64,000 nucleotides of DNA from Pseudomonas sp. SG20056 (GTDB lineage Bacteria; Pseudomonadota; Gammaproteobacteria; Pseudomonadales; Pseudomonadaceae), in the NCBI RefSeq assembly GCF_031764535.1, contig NZ_CP134499.1:1-64000 (forward strand), read 5' to 3'. This document shows, one piece after another, positions 12,733 to 23,549 of the stretch. The stretch's first letter is position 1. Each line of letters begins with the position of its first letter. A program made the position numbers and the translations under genes. Under the pieces are notes generated by a model. It searched no databases, was not told the DNA's origin, and saw nothing but the letters and a program-made list of their open reading frames with translations.

Positions 12733-14106
12733 CTAGAAGAAGGTCAGACCGACCTGGAACAGCCGCTCGGCATCCCGGATGTATTTCTTGTCGACCAGGA
12801 ACAGAATGACGTGGTCGCCGGATTCGATCATCGTGTCGTCGTGGGCAATCAGCACTTCTTCATTACGGATGATCGCGCCGATGGTGGTGCCCGGCGGCAG
12901 GGCAATGTCTTCGATCATGCGGCCGACCACCTTGCTCGACTTGGCGTCACCGTGGGCAATCGCTTCGATGGCTTCTGCCGCGCCACGGCGCAGGCTGTGC
13001 ACGCTTTCGATATCGCCACGGCGCACGTGGGTCAGCAGGGTGCCGATGGTGGCCAGTTGCGGGCTGATGGCGATGTCGATTTCGCCGCCTTGTACCAGAT
13101 CAACGTAAGCCGGGTTGTTGATGATGGTCATCACCTTGCGTGCGCCCAGGCGCTTGGCCAGCAAGGAGGACATGATGTTGGCTTCGTCGTCGTTGGTCAG
13201 GGCGAGGAAGATGTCGGCGTCGCTGATGTTTTCTTCCACCAGCAGGTCGCGGTCGGAGGCGCTGCCCTGCAGCACGATGGTGCTGTCGAGGGTTTCCGAG
13301 AGGTAGCGGCAGCGAGCCGGGTTCATCTCGATGATCTTCACCTGGTAGCGGCTCTCGATGGCTTCGGCCAGACGCTCGCCGATATGCCCGCCGCCGGCGA
13401 TCACGACTTTCTTGTAGCTGTCTTCCATACGGCGCATTTCGCTCATCACCGCGCGGATATGCGCCTTGGCGGCGATAAAGAATACTTCATCATCGGCTTC
13501 GATCACCGTGTCGCCTTGCGGCATGATCGCCCGATTACGGCGGAAGATCGCGGCCACCCGGGTGTCGACATTGGGCATGTGCTCGCGCAGCTGACGCAGT
13601 TGCTGGCCGACCAGCGGGCCACCGTAGTAGGCCTTGACGGCCACCAGTTGGGCCTTGCCTTCAGCGAAGTCGATCACCTGGAGGGCGCCGGGGTATTCGA
13701 TCAGGCGCTTGATGTAGTTGGTGACCACCTGCTCGGGGCTGATCAGTACGTCGACCGGGATTGATTCGTTGCTGAACAGGCCGCTGCGGGTCAGGTAAGC
13801 CGCTTCACGTACACGGGCAATCTTGGTCGGCGTGTGGAACAGGCTGTAGGCCACCTGGCAGGCGATCATGTTGATTTCATCGCTGTTGGTCACTGCCACC
13901 AGCATGTCGGCGTCGTCTGCGCCGGCCTGGCGCAGCACCGTGGGAAACGAGCCACGACCTTGTACGGTGCGGATATCCAGGCGGTCGCCGAGGTCGCGCA
14001 GACGGTCACCGTCGGTGTCGACCACGGTGATGTCGTTGGCTTCGCTGGCCAGGTGTTCCGCCAGGGTGCCGCCAACCTGGCCTGCACCGAGAATGATGAT
14101 CTTCAT
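12733..14106 (-). CDS. trkA: Trk potassium uptake system NAD-binding protein TrkA
   Basis: Peripheral inner-membrane regulator that gates TrkH/TrkG potassium uptake in response to NAD(H) and nucleotides. It has 457 residues built as two RCK units. Each begins with a Rossmann motif ([16 protein letters not shown] at 3-18 and [16 protein letters not shown] near 234), each followed by a TrkA-C domain. GAGGAA lies 9 nt before the ATG inside the spacer after rsmB (12 bp). The channel subunit is not in the window. Confidence 0.97.
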   Translation of the reverse strand: MKIIILGAGQVGGTLAEHLASEANDITVVDTDGDRLRDLGDRLDIRTVQGRGSFPTVLRQAGADDADMLVAVTNSDEINMIACQVAYSLFHTPTKIARVREAAYLTRSGLFSNESIPVDVLISPEQVVTNYIKRLIEYPGALQVIDFAEGKAQLVAVKAYYGGPLVGQQLRQLREHMPNVDTRVAAIFRRNRAIMPQGDTVIEADDEVFFIAAKAHIRAVMSEMRRMEDSYKKVVIAGGGHIGERLAEAIESRYQVKIIEMNPARCRYLSETLDSTIVLQGSASDRDLLVEENISDADIFLALTNDDEANIMSSLLAKRLGARKVMTIINNPAYVDLVQGGEIDIAISPQLATIGTLLTHVRRGDIESVHSLRRGAAEAIEAIAHGDAKSSKVVGRMIEDIALPPGTTIGAIIRNEEVLIAHDDTMIESGDHVILFLVDKKYIRDAERLFQVGLTFF

Positions 14107-14118
14107 GCAGTCTGTTCC

Positions 14119-15432
14119 TCAGCCGCGCGGAGCGGCAGCGATTTTCATCAGCTTGGCATAGTAGAAGCCGTCGTGGCCGTCGACTTGCGGGAATAGCTGG
14201 CGACCGTGGGCGGTTTTATGGCCGAACGCTCCGGCAATATCCAGCTCACGGGCGCCCGGCGTGCGCGCCAGGAAGGCAGCAATATTCTCGCTGTTTTCCG
14301 CCGGCATCACCGAACAGGTGGCATAGAGCAGGATGCCGCCGACTTCCAGAGTCTGCCACAGGCTATCCAGCAGCTCGCCCTGCAGCTTGGCCAGCGCGGG
14401 AATGTCATCGGCCTGACGGGTCAGTTTGATATCCGGGTGACGGCGGATCACCCCGGTGGCCGAGCAGGGCGCATCGAGCAGGATGCGCTGGAACGGCTTG
14501 CCGTCCCACCAGGCGGCCAGGTCACGGCCATCGGCGGCGATCAGCTCGGCCTCCAGGCCCAGACGTTTGAGGTTCTCGCGTACGCGCACCAGGCGTTTTT
14601 CTTCCAGATCCACCGCCACTACGCCGGCCAGCGCGGGCTCGGCTTCCAGCAGATGGCAGGTTTTACCGCCTGGCGCGGCGCAGGCGTCCAGCACGCGTTG
14701 ACCGGGCGCCAGGTCGAGCAGTTCGGCAGCCAGCTGCGCCGCTTCGTCCTGCACGCTGACGCGGCCTTCGGCAAACCCCGGCAGGGTGGTGACATCGCAT
14801 GCCTGCAGCAGGCGGATACCGTCGCGGCTAAAGCTGCAGGGTTCGGCCTCAAAGCCGACGCGGCGCAGTTCGGCCAGGTAGTCATCGCGACTGCCGAGGC
14901 GGCGATTGACCCGCAGAATCAGCGGCGGGTGGGCGTTATTGGCCGCGCAAATGGCCTCCCAGTGTTCCGGCCACTGAGCTTTCAGGGCCTTCTGCAGCCA
15001 GCGCGGGTGAGCGGTATGCAGCACCGGATCGCGATCCAGCTCGGCCAGCAGTGGCTCATGTTCGCGCTGGGCATTGCGCAGTACGGCATTCAGCAGGCCC
15101 TTGAGCGAGGGTTTTTTCAGCTTGTCGACGCAGGCCACCGTTTCACCGATGGCGGCGTGGGCTGGAATACGGCTGTAAAACAGCTGATACAGGCCGATCA
15201 GCAGCAGCGCCTCGACATCACGGTCGGCGGCTTTGAAGGGTTTTTGCAGCAGCTTCTCGGCGATCAGGGCCAGGCGTGGCTGCCAGCGTGCAGTGCCGAA
15301 GGCCAGATCCTGGGCCAGGCCACGGTCACGCGGCTCAACCTTGTCCAGCAACGGCGGCAGGCTGCTGCCCAGTGATGCCTTGCCAGCCAGCACACTGGCC
15401 AGGGCGCGGGCGGCAGCGAGACGTGGGTTCAT
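14119..15432 (-). CDS. rsmB: 16S rRNA m5C967 methyltransferase RsmB (Sun)
   Basis: SAM-dependent enzyme methylating C967 of 16S rRNA. It has 437 residues. An N-terminal NusB-like RNA-binding domain (about 1-140) is followed by the Rossmann methyltransferase domain. The SAM motif is [15 protein letters not shown]. The two catalytic cysteines are in [15 protein letters not shown] and [15 protein letters not shown]. Its ATG overlaps the fmt stop (ATGA at 15429-15432), the conserved fmt-rsmB arrangement. Confidence 0.97.
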   Translation of the reverse strand: MNPRLAAARALASVLAGKASLGSSLPPLLDKVEPRDRGLAQDLAFGTARWQPRLALIAEKLLQKPFKAADRDVEALLLIGLYQLFYSRIPAHAAIGETVACVDKLKKPSLKGLLNAVLRNAQREHEPLLAELDRDPVLHTAHPRWLQKALKAQWPEHWEAICAANNAHPPLILRVNRRLGSRDDYLAELRRVGFEAEPCSFSRDGIRLLQACDVTTLPGFAEGRVSVQDEAAQLAAELLDLAPGQRVLDACAAPGGKTCHLLEAEPALAGVVAVDLEEKRLVRVRENLKRLGLEAELIAADGRDLAAWWDGKPFQRILLDAPCSATGVIRRHPDIKLTRQADDIPALAKLQGELLDSLWQTLEVGGILLYATCSVMPAENSENIAAFLARTPGARELDIAGAFGHKTAHGRQLFPQVDGHDGFYYAKLMKIAAAPRG

Positions 15433-16373
15433 TGGCCGAGCACCAGGCCAGGGGCGAACTGCTCGCGGCGGCTGTTGTACAGGTCACTGAAGTTCAGCGC
15501 CTTACCGCCGGGTAGTTGCAGGCGGGTCAGGCGTAGTGCGCCTGTGCCGCAGGCCACGGTCAGGCCAGATTTATCGGCGGCGAGGATGCTGCCAGGTTTG
15601 CCCTGTCCTTCACCCAATGCAGCGGCGTGCACCTTGATGGCTTCGCCATTTAGCGTGCTATGGCAGATTGGCCAGGGGTGAAAGGCGCGTACCAGCTGTT
15701 CCAGCTCAGTCGCTGGGCGGTTCCAGTCCAGGCGCGCTTCATCCTTGTTCAGTTTGTGCGCGTAGGTGGCCAGGCTGTCGTTCTGTACTTCGCCTTTGAG
15801 CGAGCCATCGGCCAGGCCAGTGATGGCTTCAATCACTGCTTGTGGGCCGAGGCTGGCGAGGCGGTCGTGCAGGCTGCCGCCAGTGTCTTCGGCAGAAATA
15901 GGCGTGCTGACTTTGAGCAGCATCGGCCCGGTATCCAGGCCGGCTTCCATCTGCATCACCGTTACCCCGGACTCGGCATCACCGGCTTCGACCGCGCGTT
16001 GAATCGGCGCAGCACCACGCCAGCGTGGCAGTAGCGAGGCGTGACTGTTGATGCAGCCCAGGCGCGGTGTATCCAGCACCACCTGCGGCAGGATCAGGCC
16101 GTAAGCCACCACCACCATCAGATCGGGCTTGAGTGCCGCCAGCTCGGCTTGGGCTGCGGGGTCGCGCAGGGTCTGCGGCTGGTACACCGGAATATCGTGC
16201 TGCAGGGCGAGCTGCTTGACCGGGCTAGGGGTAAGCTTCTGTCCGCGCCCGGCCGGGCGATCCGGCTGGCTGTACACGGCAATGATCTGGTGGGGCGTGT
16301 CGAGCAAGGCCTTGAGGTGTTCGGCGGCGAATTCCGGGGTGCCGGCAAACACGATACGCAGTGCTTCAGTCAT
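15429..16373 (-). CDS. fmt: Methionyl-tRNA formyltransferase
   Basis: Transfers formyl from 10-formyltetrahydrofolate to initiator Met-tRNA. It has 314 residues. The start [20 protein letters not shown] and the catalytic block around [19 protein letters not shown] (Asn/His, with Asp further on) are intact, and the C-terminal OB-like domain is complete. It is paired with def (deformylase), 54 bp upstream. A terminator hairpin lies in that gap, so some transcripts probably stop between the two genes. Confidence 0.98.
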   Translation of the reverse strand: MTEALRIVFAGTPEFAAEHLKALLDTPHQIIAVYSQPDRPAGRGQKLTPSPVKQLALQHDIPVYQPQTLRDPAAQAELAALKPDLMVVVAYGLILPQVVLDTPRLGCINSHASLLPRWRGAAPIQRAVEAGDAESGVTVMQMEAGLDTGPMLLKVSTPISAEDTGGSLHDRLASLGPQAVIEAITGLADGSLKGEVQNDSLATYAHKLNKDEARLDWNRPATELEQLVRAFHPWPICHSTLNGEAIKVHAAALGEGQGKPGSILAADKSGLTVACGTGALRLTRLQLPGGKALNFSDLYNSRREQFAPGLVLGQ

Positions 16374-16384
16374 GGGGGCTCGCT

Positions 16385-16414
16385 AAAGAAAAAGGCTTGC
16401 CGCAGCAAGCCTTT
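16385..16414 (-). terminator. Intrinsic terminator between def and fmt
   Basis: On the minus strand AAAGGCTTGC-TGCG-GCAAGCCTTT forms a perfect 10-bp stem with a tetraloop, then TTCTTT. It lies immediately after the def stop and before the fmt start, inside what is usually an operon. Partial read-through would set the def to fmt ratio. Confidence 0.85.
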
Positions 16415-16427
16415 GTAATGATGTGGC

Positions 16428-16934
16428 TCAAGCCTGCTGGCGGTGCTGCTTTTCCAGCTTCTTCTTGATCCGGTCGCGTTTGAGATTAGACAGGTAATCG
16501 ACAAACAGCTTGCCATTGAGGTGGTCGCATTCATGCTGGATGCATACGGCAAGCAGGCCTTCGGCGATCAGCTCATAGGGCTGGCCATCGCGGTCCAGCG
16601 CCTTGATCTTGACCTTCTGCGGGCGGTCAACGTTTTCGTAGAAACCCGGCACTGACAGGCAGCCTTCCTGGTACTGATCCATTTCCTCGGTCAGCGGCTC
16701 GAACTCGGGGTTGATAAACACCCGTGGTTCGGACTTGTCTTCGGACAGATCCATCACCACCACGCGCTTGTGCACGTTGACCTGCGTCGCGGCCAGGCCG
16801 ATGCCCGGTGCGTCGTACATGGTTTCAAACATGTCATCGATCAGTTGACGCAAGGCGTCATCGACCACGTCCACCGGCTTGGCGATGGTGCGCAGGCGCG
16901 GATCGGGAAATTCGAGGATATTCAGGATCGCCAT
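16428..16934 (-). CDS. def: Peptide deformylase
   Basis: Iron/zinc metallohydrolase removing the N-formyl group from nascent proteins. It has 168 residues. Motif I is GIGLAAT (44-50), motif II EGCLS (Cys92) and motif III HECDH (134-138); Cys92, His134 and His138 bind the metal and Glu135 is catalytic. It is first in the minus-strand def-fmt-rsmB-trkA series and divergent from the LysM gene, with 152 bp between starts. Confidence 0.98.
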   Translation of the reverse strand: MAILNILEFPDPRLRTIAKPVDVVDDALRQLIDDMFETMYDAPGIGLAATQVNVHKRVVVMDLSEDKSEPRVFINPEFEPLTEEMDQYQEGCLSVPGFYENVDRPQKVKIKALDRDGQPYELIAEGLLAVCIQHECDHLNGKLFVDYLSNLKRDRIKKKLEKQHRQQA

Positions 16935-17086
16935 ATGCGTTTGTGATGCACTTGTGGAATAAAGTCAAAATCCGCTGCTAAGATGATGAGCAGCATTGAA
17001 AAACGGCTTCACGCCGCAGCACGACTGGGTTTTGTAGCGGCGCTAGGGCGCTCCACGTGAAGGCACATAATAAAGGGATTCACCGC

Positions 17087-18112
17087 ATGAGGAAATCACT
17101 ACTCGCCCTGCTGCTGCTTGCGGCAAGTGGCTTGGCCCAGGCCGAAGTGCAACTCAAGGACGGTCACCCAGACCGTTATACCGTGGTCAAGGGCGATACC
17201 CTCTGGGATATCTCCGGTAAATTTCTCAGCCAGCCGTGGAAGTGGCCAGAAATCTGGCACGCCAACCCGCAGGTGGAAAACCCTCATCTGATCTATCCGG
17301 GCGACCAACTCAGCCTGGTGTATATCGATGGTCAGCCACGCCTCATGCTTAATCGCGGTGAGTCGCGCGGCACGATCAAACTGTCGCCGCAGGTGCGTAG
17401 CACGCCGATGGCCGAAGCTATTCCGGCGATTCCATTGGAGGCGATCAACAGCTTCTTGCTGAGCAACCGCATCGTTGATACCCCTGAGCAGTTCCAGGGA
17501 GCGCCCTATATTGTTGCCGGCAATGCCGAGCGCGTTGTTAGTGGCGCTGGTGATCGTGTGTATGCCCGTGGTGCCTTCGATGAGTCAGCTCCAGCTTATG
17601 GCATCTTCCGCCAGGGCAAAACCTACGTGGATCCGGAAACCCAGGAATTCCTCGGCATTAACGCCGATGACATAGGCTCGGGTGAGATCGTGGCTGAGGA
17701 AGGCGATGTCGGCACTATGCTGTTGAGCCGCTCGACTCAGGAAGTTCGCCTTGGTGACCGCTTGTTTGCCACTGAAGAGCGTGCGATCAACTCGACCTTT
17801 ATGCCGAGTGAACCGGCTGGTGAGGTCAACGGTGTGATCCTTGATGTGCCGCGCGGCGTGACCCAGATCGGTCAGTTCGATGTGGTCACCATCAACAAGG
17901 GCGCCCGCGACGGTCTGACCGAAGGCAACGTACTGGCGATCTACAAAACCGGTGAAACCGTACGTGACCGGGTCACCGGCGAATCAGTGAAGATTCCGGA
18001 CGAGCGTTCGGGCTTGCTGATGGTGTTCCGCACCTACGACAAGCTCAGCTATGGCCTGGTGCTTGGGGCTTCTCGCTCGCTGGCGATCATGGACAAAGTG
18101 CGTAACCCGTAA
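17087..18112 (+). CDS. Exported LysM-domain protein
   Basis: Periplasmic peptidoglycan-binding protein of 341 residues. MRKSLLALLLLAASGLAQA is a clear signal peptide (cut about after 19). A LysM domain spans about 31-78 (YTVVKGDTLWDISGKFL...IYPGDQL). The long remainder is beta-rich and not assigned to an enzyme. The start at 17087 is preferred over one 30 bp upstream because AAAGGGA precedes it and the signal peptide begins there. It corresponds to P. aeruginosa PA0020. It is followed by its own terminator. Confidence 0.93.
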   Translation: MRKSLLALLLLAASGLAQAEVQLKDGHPDRYTVVKGDTLWDISGKFLSQPWKWPEIWHANPQVENPHLIYPGDQLSLVYIDGQPRLMLNRGESRGTIKLSPQVRSTPMAEAIPAIPLEAINSFLLSNRIVDTPEQFQGAPYIVAGNAERVVSGAGDRVYARGAFDESAPAYGIFRQGKTYVDPETQEFLGINADDIGSGEIVAEEGDVGTMLLSRSTQEVRLGDRLFATEERAINSTFMPSEPAGEVNGVILDVPRGVTQIGQFDVVTINKGARDGLTEGNVLAIYKTGETVRDRVTGESVKIPDERSGLLMVFRTYDKLSYGLVLGASRSLAIMDKVRNP

Positions 18113-18117
18113 CACCG

Positions 18118-18145
18118 AAAAGCCCCGCAACTGCGGGGCTTTTTT
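18118..18145 (+). terminator. Intrinsic terminator after the LysM gene
   Basis: AGCCCCGC...GCGGGGCT forms an 8-bp GC stem with an AACT loop, followed by TTTTTT. It starts 6 bp after the LysM stop codon and separates it from dprA. Confidence 0.9.
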
Positions 18146-18209
18146 ATGGTGTGCCATATTTGGCCGCCACCCTGCCGCCATGCGGCGCGACCGATCAAGG
18201 ATGATCCGC

Positions 18210-19325
18210 ATGTCGCAACCTTCTGTTATTTCCCCTGCGATCTCTCCCGCTGAGCTTGAAGCCCGTCTGCGCCTGCACTGCTTGCCGGAGTTGGGGCCTC
18301 GGCGCTTTCGCAAACTCCTCAGTGCCTTCGACAGTGCTTCTGCCGCGCTCAGCGCACCGGCCAGCGCCTGGCGTTCTCTGGGTTTGCCGCAGATATGCAG
18401 TGACGCGCGGCGTAGCGCCGAGGTGCGTGAGCGAGCAGCGCAGAGCCTGGCCTGGTTGGACGCCGATACGCATCATCTTCTGATGTGGGATGACGCAATT
18501 TATCCGGGTTTGCTGGCCGAATTGGCGGATGCGCCGCCGTTACTGTTTGTTGAGGGTGACCCGACTTTGCTGGAGCAGCCGCAACTGGCCATGGTCGGTA
18601 GTCGGCGCGCATCGCGGCCAGGGTTGGATACTGCGCAGAGTTTCGCTCGCAGCCTGGCGGGTGGCGGCTTTGTGATTACCAGCGGCCTGGCCTTGGGCAT
18701 CGATGGCGCGGCCCATCAGGGTGCATTGGATGCCGGCGGCAAGACTGTGGCGGTGCTCGGCACCGGCTTGCAGTGTTTGTATCCGGCGCGGCACAAGAAA
18801 CTCGCCGCAGATATCGTCGCCCGTGGTGGCGCGCTGGTGTCGGAGTTGCCGCTGGATTGTCCGCCTCAGGCGAGCAACTTTCCGCGGCGCAATCGCATCA
18901 TCAGTGGCCTATCCGTGGGGGTGCTGGTGGTGGAGGCCAGTCCGTCCAGCGGTTCGCTGATCACTGCACGTTTGGCCGCCGAACAGGGCCGCGAGGTGTA
19001 TGCGATTCCCGGTTCGATCCACCATCCCGGCGCACGTGGCTGCCATCAGCTGATCCGTGAAGGGGCGACGCTGGTGGAGAGTATCGAAGACATTCTGCAG
19101 GCTCTGCGCGGCTGGCAAGCGCAGCCACCTGTCAATGCGCCACAGAGATCTGAGTCGCCCAGTCACCCATTACTGGCCTTGTTGCATGCCGCGCCGCATA
19201 GCAGCGAAGCGCTGGTGGTCGCCAGTGGCTGGCCTCTGGCCGAGGTGCTGGCGGCGCTGACCGAGCTGGAACTGGACGGCCGGGTGGCCTGCGAAAATGG
19301 CCGCTGGGTGGGCCGCGCGCTTTAG
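18210..19325 (+). CDS. dprA: DNA-processing protein DprA
   Basis: Loads RecA on incoming single-stranded DNA during natural transformation. It has 371 residues from the ATG at 18210, with AAGGA 8 nt upstream; an ATG at 18201 sits on top of that site. An N-terminal SAM-like region (about 15-80) is followed by the Rossmann DprA core with GSRRASRPGLDTAQSFARSL and GLALGIDGAAHQGAL, and a C-terminal winged-helix segment. The neighbour order LysM-dprA-tsaC is the usual pseudomonad one. Confidence 0.95.
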   Translation: MSQPSVISPAISPAELEARLRLHCLPELGPRRFRKLLSAFDSASAALSAPASAWRSLGLPQICSDARRSAEVRERAAQSLAWLDADTHHLLMWDDAIYPGLLAELADAPPLLFVEGDPTLLEQPQLAMVGSRRASRPGLDTAQSFARSLAGGGFVITSGLALGIDGAAHQGALDAGGKTVAVLGTGLQCLYPARHKKLAADIVARGGALVSELPLDCPPQASNFPRRNRIISGLSVGVLVVEASPSSGSLITARLAAEQGREVYAIPGSIHHPGARGCHQLIREGATLVESIEDILQALRGWQAQPPVNAPQRSESPSHPLLALLHAAPHSSEALVVASGWPLAEVLAALTELELDGRVACENGRWVGRAL

Positions 19326-19366
19326 CTTGGATACACTGCCCGCCAGGCCTTAGTGGAGAGCAGTGA

Positions 19367-19924
19367 ATGGTCAGCAACTGGCAGATACAGCAAGCCGCAC
19401 GCGTAGTGCGCAATGGCGGAGTGATTGCCTATCCGACCGAAGCGGTATGGGGGCTGGGTTGTGATCCTTGGAATGACGAAGCGGTGGAGCGCTTGCTGGC
19501 GCTGAAGGATCGGCCGGTGCACAAGGGGCTGATTCTGGTCGCCGCCGAGGTTGAGCAGTTTGATTTTCTTCTCGAAGACCTGCCAGAAATCTGGCTGGCG
19601 CGCCTGGCCGGCAGCTGGCCGGGGCCGAATACCTGGCTGGTGCCGCACCAGAACCGGCTGCCCGAATGGATTAGCGGCCAGCATGACAGCGTGGCCCTGC
19701 GCGTCAGTGATCATCCACAGGTGCGTGCGCTGTGTCGCCTGACCGGGCCGCTGGTGTCGACCTCGGCCAATCCGGCTGGTCGACCGTCTGCGCGTTCGCG
19801 TCTACGTGTTGAGCAGTACTTTCCCGGCCAGCTGGATGCGGTGCTGGGGGGAGCGTTGGGCGGTCGCAAGAACCCGAGTCTGATTCGCGATTTGATCAGC
19901 GGTGATGTGATCAGACCGTCCTGA
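19367..19924 (+). CDS. tsaC: Threonylcarbamoyl-AMP synthase
   Basis: Makes threonylcarbamoyl-adenylate for t6A37 modification of ANN-decoding tRNAs. It has 185 residues, a single YrdC-type domain. Motifs include [18 protein letters not shown], the KDRP...KGLI phosphate-binding strand and [18 protein letters not shown] precedes the ATG. The length matches the short TsaC form without the Sua5 extension. It converges with qor, 15 bp away. Confidence 0.96.
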   Translation: MVSNWQIQQAARVVRNGGVIAYPTEAVWGLGCDPWNDEAVERLLALKDRPVHKGLILVAAEVEQFDFLLEDLPEIWLARLAGSWPGPNTWLVPHQNRLPEWISGQHDSVALRVSDHPQVRALCRLTGPLVSTSANPAGRPSARSRLRVEQYFPGQLDAVLGGALGGRKNPSLIRDLISGDVIRPS

Positions 19925-19939
19925 TCACAGCCAAACCGT

Positions 19940-20917
19940 CTAGGGCAGCAGAATGCTCGAACCGGTGGTTTGCCGCGCGCTCAGCGCAGTTTGCGCCAGC
20001 GCGGCGTCCTTAAGTGCATAGCGGTTGCTGATTTCCACCTGCAGTTGACCGCTGGCAATCATGGCGAACAGTTCGTCAGCCATCGTCTGCAGCCGGGAAG
20101 GCGTATCGGCGTAACCGGCTAGTGTTGGGCGGGTGACGAACAGCGAACCTTTTTGCGCGAGGATGCCCAGGTTGACGCCGGTTACGGCGCCCGACGCATT
20201 ACCGAAGCTGACCAGCAGGCCGCGCGGGGCCACGCAATCCAGCGAGGTTTCCCAGGTGTCCTTGCCGACGCCGTCGTAGACCACCGGGCACTTCTTGCCA
20301 TCGGTCAGTTCCAGCACGCGCTGGGCGACGTTTTCATGGCTGTAGTCGATGGTCGCCCAGGCGCCCTGCTCTTTGGCCCGTGCGGCTTTTTCGGCGGAAC
20401 TGACGGTGCCGATCAGCCTGACCCCAAGCGCCTTGGCCCACTGACAGGCGAAGGAGCCGACCCCGCCGGCGGCGGCATGAAACAGGATGGTTTCGCCACC
20501 TTGCAGGGGGAAGGTCTGGCGCAGCAGGTACTGCACCGTCAGGCCCTTGAGCATGACGGCGGCCGCTTGCTCGAAGCTGATCGCATCCGGCAGTTTCACC
20601 AACCTATCGGCCGGCAGCACATGCAGTTCGCTGTAAGCGCCCAGCGGCCCGGTGGCATAGGCCACGCGATCACCCACCTGAAAGCCGCTCACTGCCGAGC
20701 CCACCGCCTCGACGATGCCCGCACCCTCGGTGCCCAGGCTGGACGGCAGCGCTGGCGGCGCATACAGGCCGCTGCGGAAATAGGTGTCGATAAAATTCAG
20801 GCCGATCGCCTGGTTCTGCACCCGTACCTCATTCGGACCTGGGGCTGCGGGTGTGTAGTCGGTGTAGTCGAGAACGTCCGGGCCGCCGTGACGGTTGAAC
20901 TGGATACGCATGGCCAT
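19940..20917 (-). CDS. qor: NADPH:quinone oxidoreductase
   Basis: Zinc-independent medium-chain dehydrogenase reducing quinones. It has 325 residues from the ATG at 20917 (MAMRIQFNRHGGPDVLDY); the frame extends 90 bp further upstream without homology. Conserved pieces are GLNFIDTYFRSGLY, the NADPH-binding region AAAGGVGSFACQWAKALG, and VVYDGVGKDTWETSLDC. It is divergent from hemF, with 182 bp between starts, as in P. aeruginosa (PA0023/PA0024). Confidence 0.94.
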   Translation of the reverse strand: MAMRIQFNRHGGPDVLDYTDYTPAAPGPNEVRVQNQAIGLNFIDTYFRSGLYAPPALPSSLGTEGAGIVEAVGSAVSGFQVGDRVAYATGPLGAYSELHVLPADRLVKLPDAISFEQAAAVMLKGLTVQYLLRQTFPLQGGETILFHAAAGGVGSFACQWAKALGVRLIGTVSSAEKAARAKEQGAWATIDYSHENVAQRVLELTDGKKCPVVYDGVGKDTWETSLDCVAPRGLLVSFGNASGAVTGVNLGILAQKGSLFVTRPTLAGYADTPSRLQTMADELFAMIASGQLQVEISNRYALKDAALAQTALSARQTTGSSILLP

Positions 20918-20997
20918 TTTCAGATTCTTCCGCGATTGAATGCCTGGATGATGCCCGCACGGGCAGAAACGTGCCGTTATCCAATCGTCTGCATTGA

Positions 20998-22019
<1,022 letters not shown>

Positions 22020-22020
<1 letters not shown>

Positions 22021-22844
22021 TGGACCGCTACGGCGTATTCGGCAACCCCATCGGCCATAGCAAGTCGCCGCTGATTCATCGTCTGTTTGCTCAGCAGACC
22101 GGCGAGCAACTGAGTTATGAAGCCCTGCTCGCGCCGCTGGACGACTTCCCCGGATTTGCCCGCAGTTTCTTCGCCGAAGGTTTGGGCGCCAATGTCACGG
22201 TGCCGTTCAAGGAGCAGGCGTTTGCCCTCGCCGATCAGCTCAGCGCCCGTGCTCAACGCGCCGGTGCGGTCAATACCCTGAAGAAGCTTGCCGACGGCAG
22301 CCTGCTTGGTGATAACACCGATGGCGCCGGTCTGGTGCGCGATCTGACGGTGAATGCCGGGGTAACCCTCAAGGGCAAACGCATCCTGCTGCTCGGCGCT
22401 GGTGGTGCCGTGCGCGGGGTGCTGGAGCCGTTGTTGGCCGAGCAGCCGGCGGCGCTGGTGGTTGCCAACCGCACGGTCGAGAAAGCCGAGCAACTGGCCC
22501 GCGAATTTGCCGACCTGGGTCCGGTGGTAGCCAGTGGTTATGACTGGATCGATGCGCCGGTGGACCTGATCATCAACGGCACCTCGGCCAGCCTGGCCGG
22601 CGAGTTGCCGCCGATTGCCCCAAGCCTGATTCAGCCCGGCCATACCCTGTGCTACGACATGATGTACGGCAAGGAATTGACCGCCTTTAACCGCTGGGCC
22701 GCCGAGCACGGCGCAGCGCGCACTCTGGATGGTCTGGGCATGTTGGTCGAGCAAGCCGCTGAAGCCTTTGCCCTGTGGCGCGATGTGCGTCCAGCCAGCG
22801 CCCCGGTGTTGGCCGAACTGCGCCGCCTGCTGGCCGAGGGCTGA
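22020..22844 (+). CDS. aroE: Shikimate 5-dehydrogenase
   Basis: NADPH-dependent reduction of 3-dehydroshikimate in the aromatic amino-acid pathway. It has 274 residues. [20 protein letters not shown] carries the shikimate-binding serines. NVTVPFK contains the catalytic lysine, NTDGAGL the catalytic aspartate, and [10 protein letters not shown] the nucleotide-binding loop. It overlaps hemF by one base and is followed after 4 bp by a methyltransferase. It marks the right end of the conserved housekeeping block. Confidence 0.97.
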
Positions 22845-22848
22845 AGAC

Positions 22849-23475
22849 GTGGGATTGAGCGCGGATGACCTGGCGCAGATCAGCGCGCTGACCCTGCGCC
22901 ATTATCAGGACTGCGCCGAAGACTTTCGTGAAGGCACACGCGATCACGATGTCAGCCAGAATATTGCCGCCCTGCTCGCGGCTATTCAGGCCACTGCGCC
23001 CTATCAGATTCTCGATTTCGGCTGCGGCCCAGGACGCGATCTGCGCACCTTTAGCGCCATGGGCCACAGCGCTGTCGGTTTGGATGGCTGCGCGCGCTTT
23101 GTCGAAATGGCCCGTGCCGACAGTGGCTGCGAAGCCTGGCAGCAGGACTTTCTCGCCCTCGATCTGCCGCCTGAACGCTTCGATGGGGTGTTCGCCAATG
23201 CCTCGCTGTTTCATATTCCTCGCCAGGAGTTGCCACGGGTGTTGAAGCAGCTGCATGCCACCCTTAAACCCGGCGGCGTACTGTTCAGCTCTAACCCCCG
23301 TGGTGACAACCAGGAAGGCTGGAATGGCGAGCGCTACGGCGCCTATCACGACCTGGCCAACTGGCGTGTGCTGCTCAACGCCGCCGGCTTTAGCGAACTG
23401 CAGCATTACTACCGCCCGGCGGGCTTGCCGCGCGAGCAGCAGCCCTGGCTGGCCAGCGTCTGGCGCAGGCTCTGA
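22849..23475 (+). CDS. Class I SAM-dependent methyltransferase
   Basis: Putative small-molecule methyltransferase of 208 residues. It begins at the GTG at 22849, 4 bp after aroE, with GAGGG 8 nt upstream. Motif I is LDFGCGPGRDLRTFS, followed by the acidic GLDGC, the post-I region FDGVFANASLFHI (Asp/Asn strand 4) and LKPGGVLFSSNPRG. The fold is clear; the substrate is not. It is likely co-transcribed with hemF and aroE and converges with the nas gene over a pair of hairpin repeats. Confidence 0.85.
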   Translation: MGLSADDLAQISALTLRHYQDCAEDFREGTRDHDVSQNIAALLAAIQATAPYQILDFGCGPGRDLRTFSAMGHSAVGLDGCARFVEMARADSGCEAWQQDFLALDLPPERFDGVFANASLFHIPRQELPRVLKQLHATLKPGGVLFSSNPRGDNQEGWNGERYGAYHDLANWRVLLNAAGFSELQHYYRPAGLPREQQPWLASVWRRL

Positions 23476-23490
23476 CTACTCAGTCCATAG

Positions 23491-23545
23491 GGTGGACGTC
23501 GTTTTCACGTCCACTGCAATGGTGGATCGATAAGCGTGATCCACC
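23491..23545. repeat. Tandem REP-like hairpins
   Basis: There are two adjacent dyads. GTGGACGT/ACGTCCAC (23492-23514) has a 7-nt loop, and GGTGGATC/GATCCACC (23521-23545) has a 9-nt loop. Both share the GTGGA...TCCAC core seen in extragenic palindromes of pseudomonads. They fill the 74-bp gap between two convergent genes and may act as a bidirectional transcription or decay barrier. Confidence 0.65.
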
Positions 23546-23549
23546 TTAC

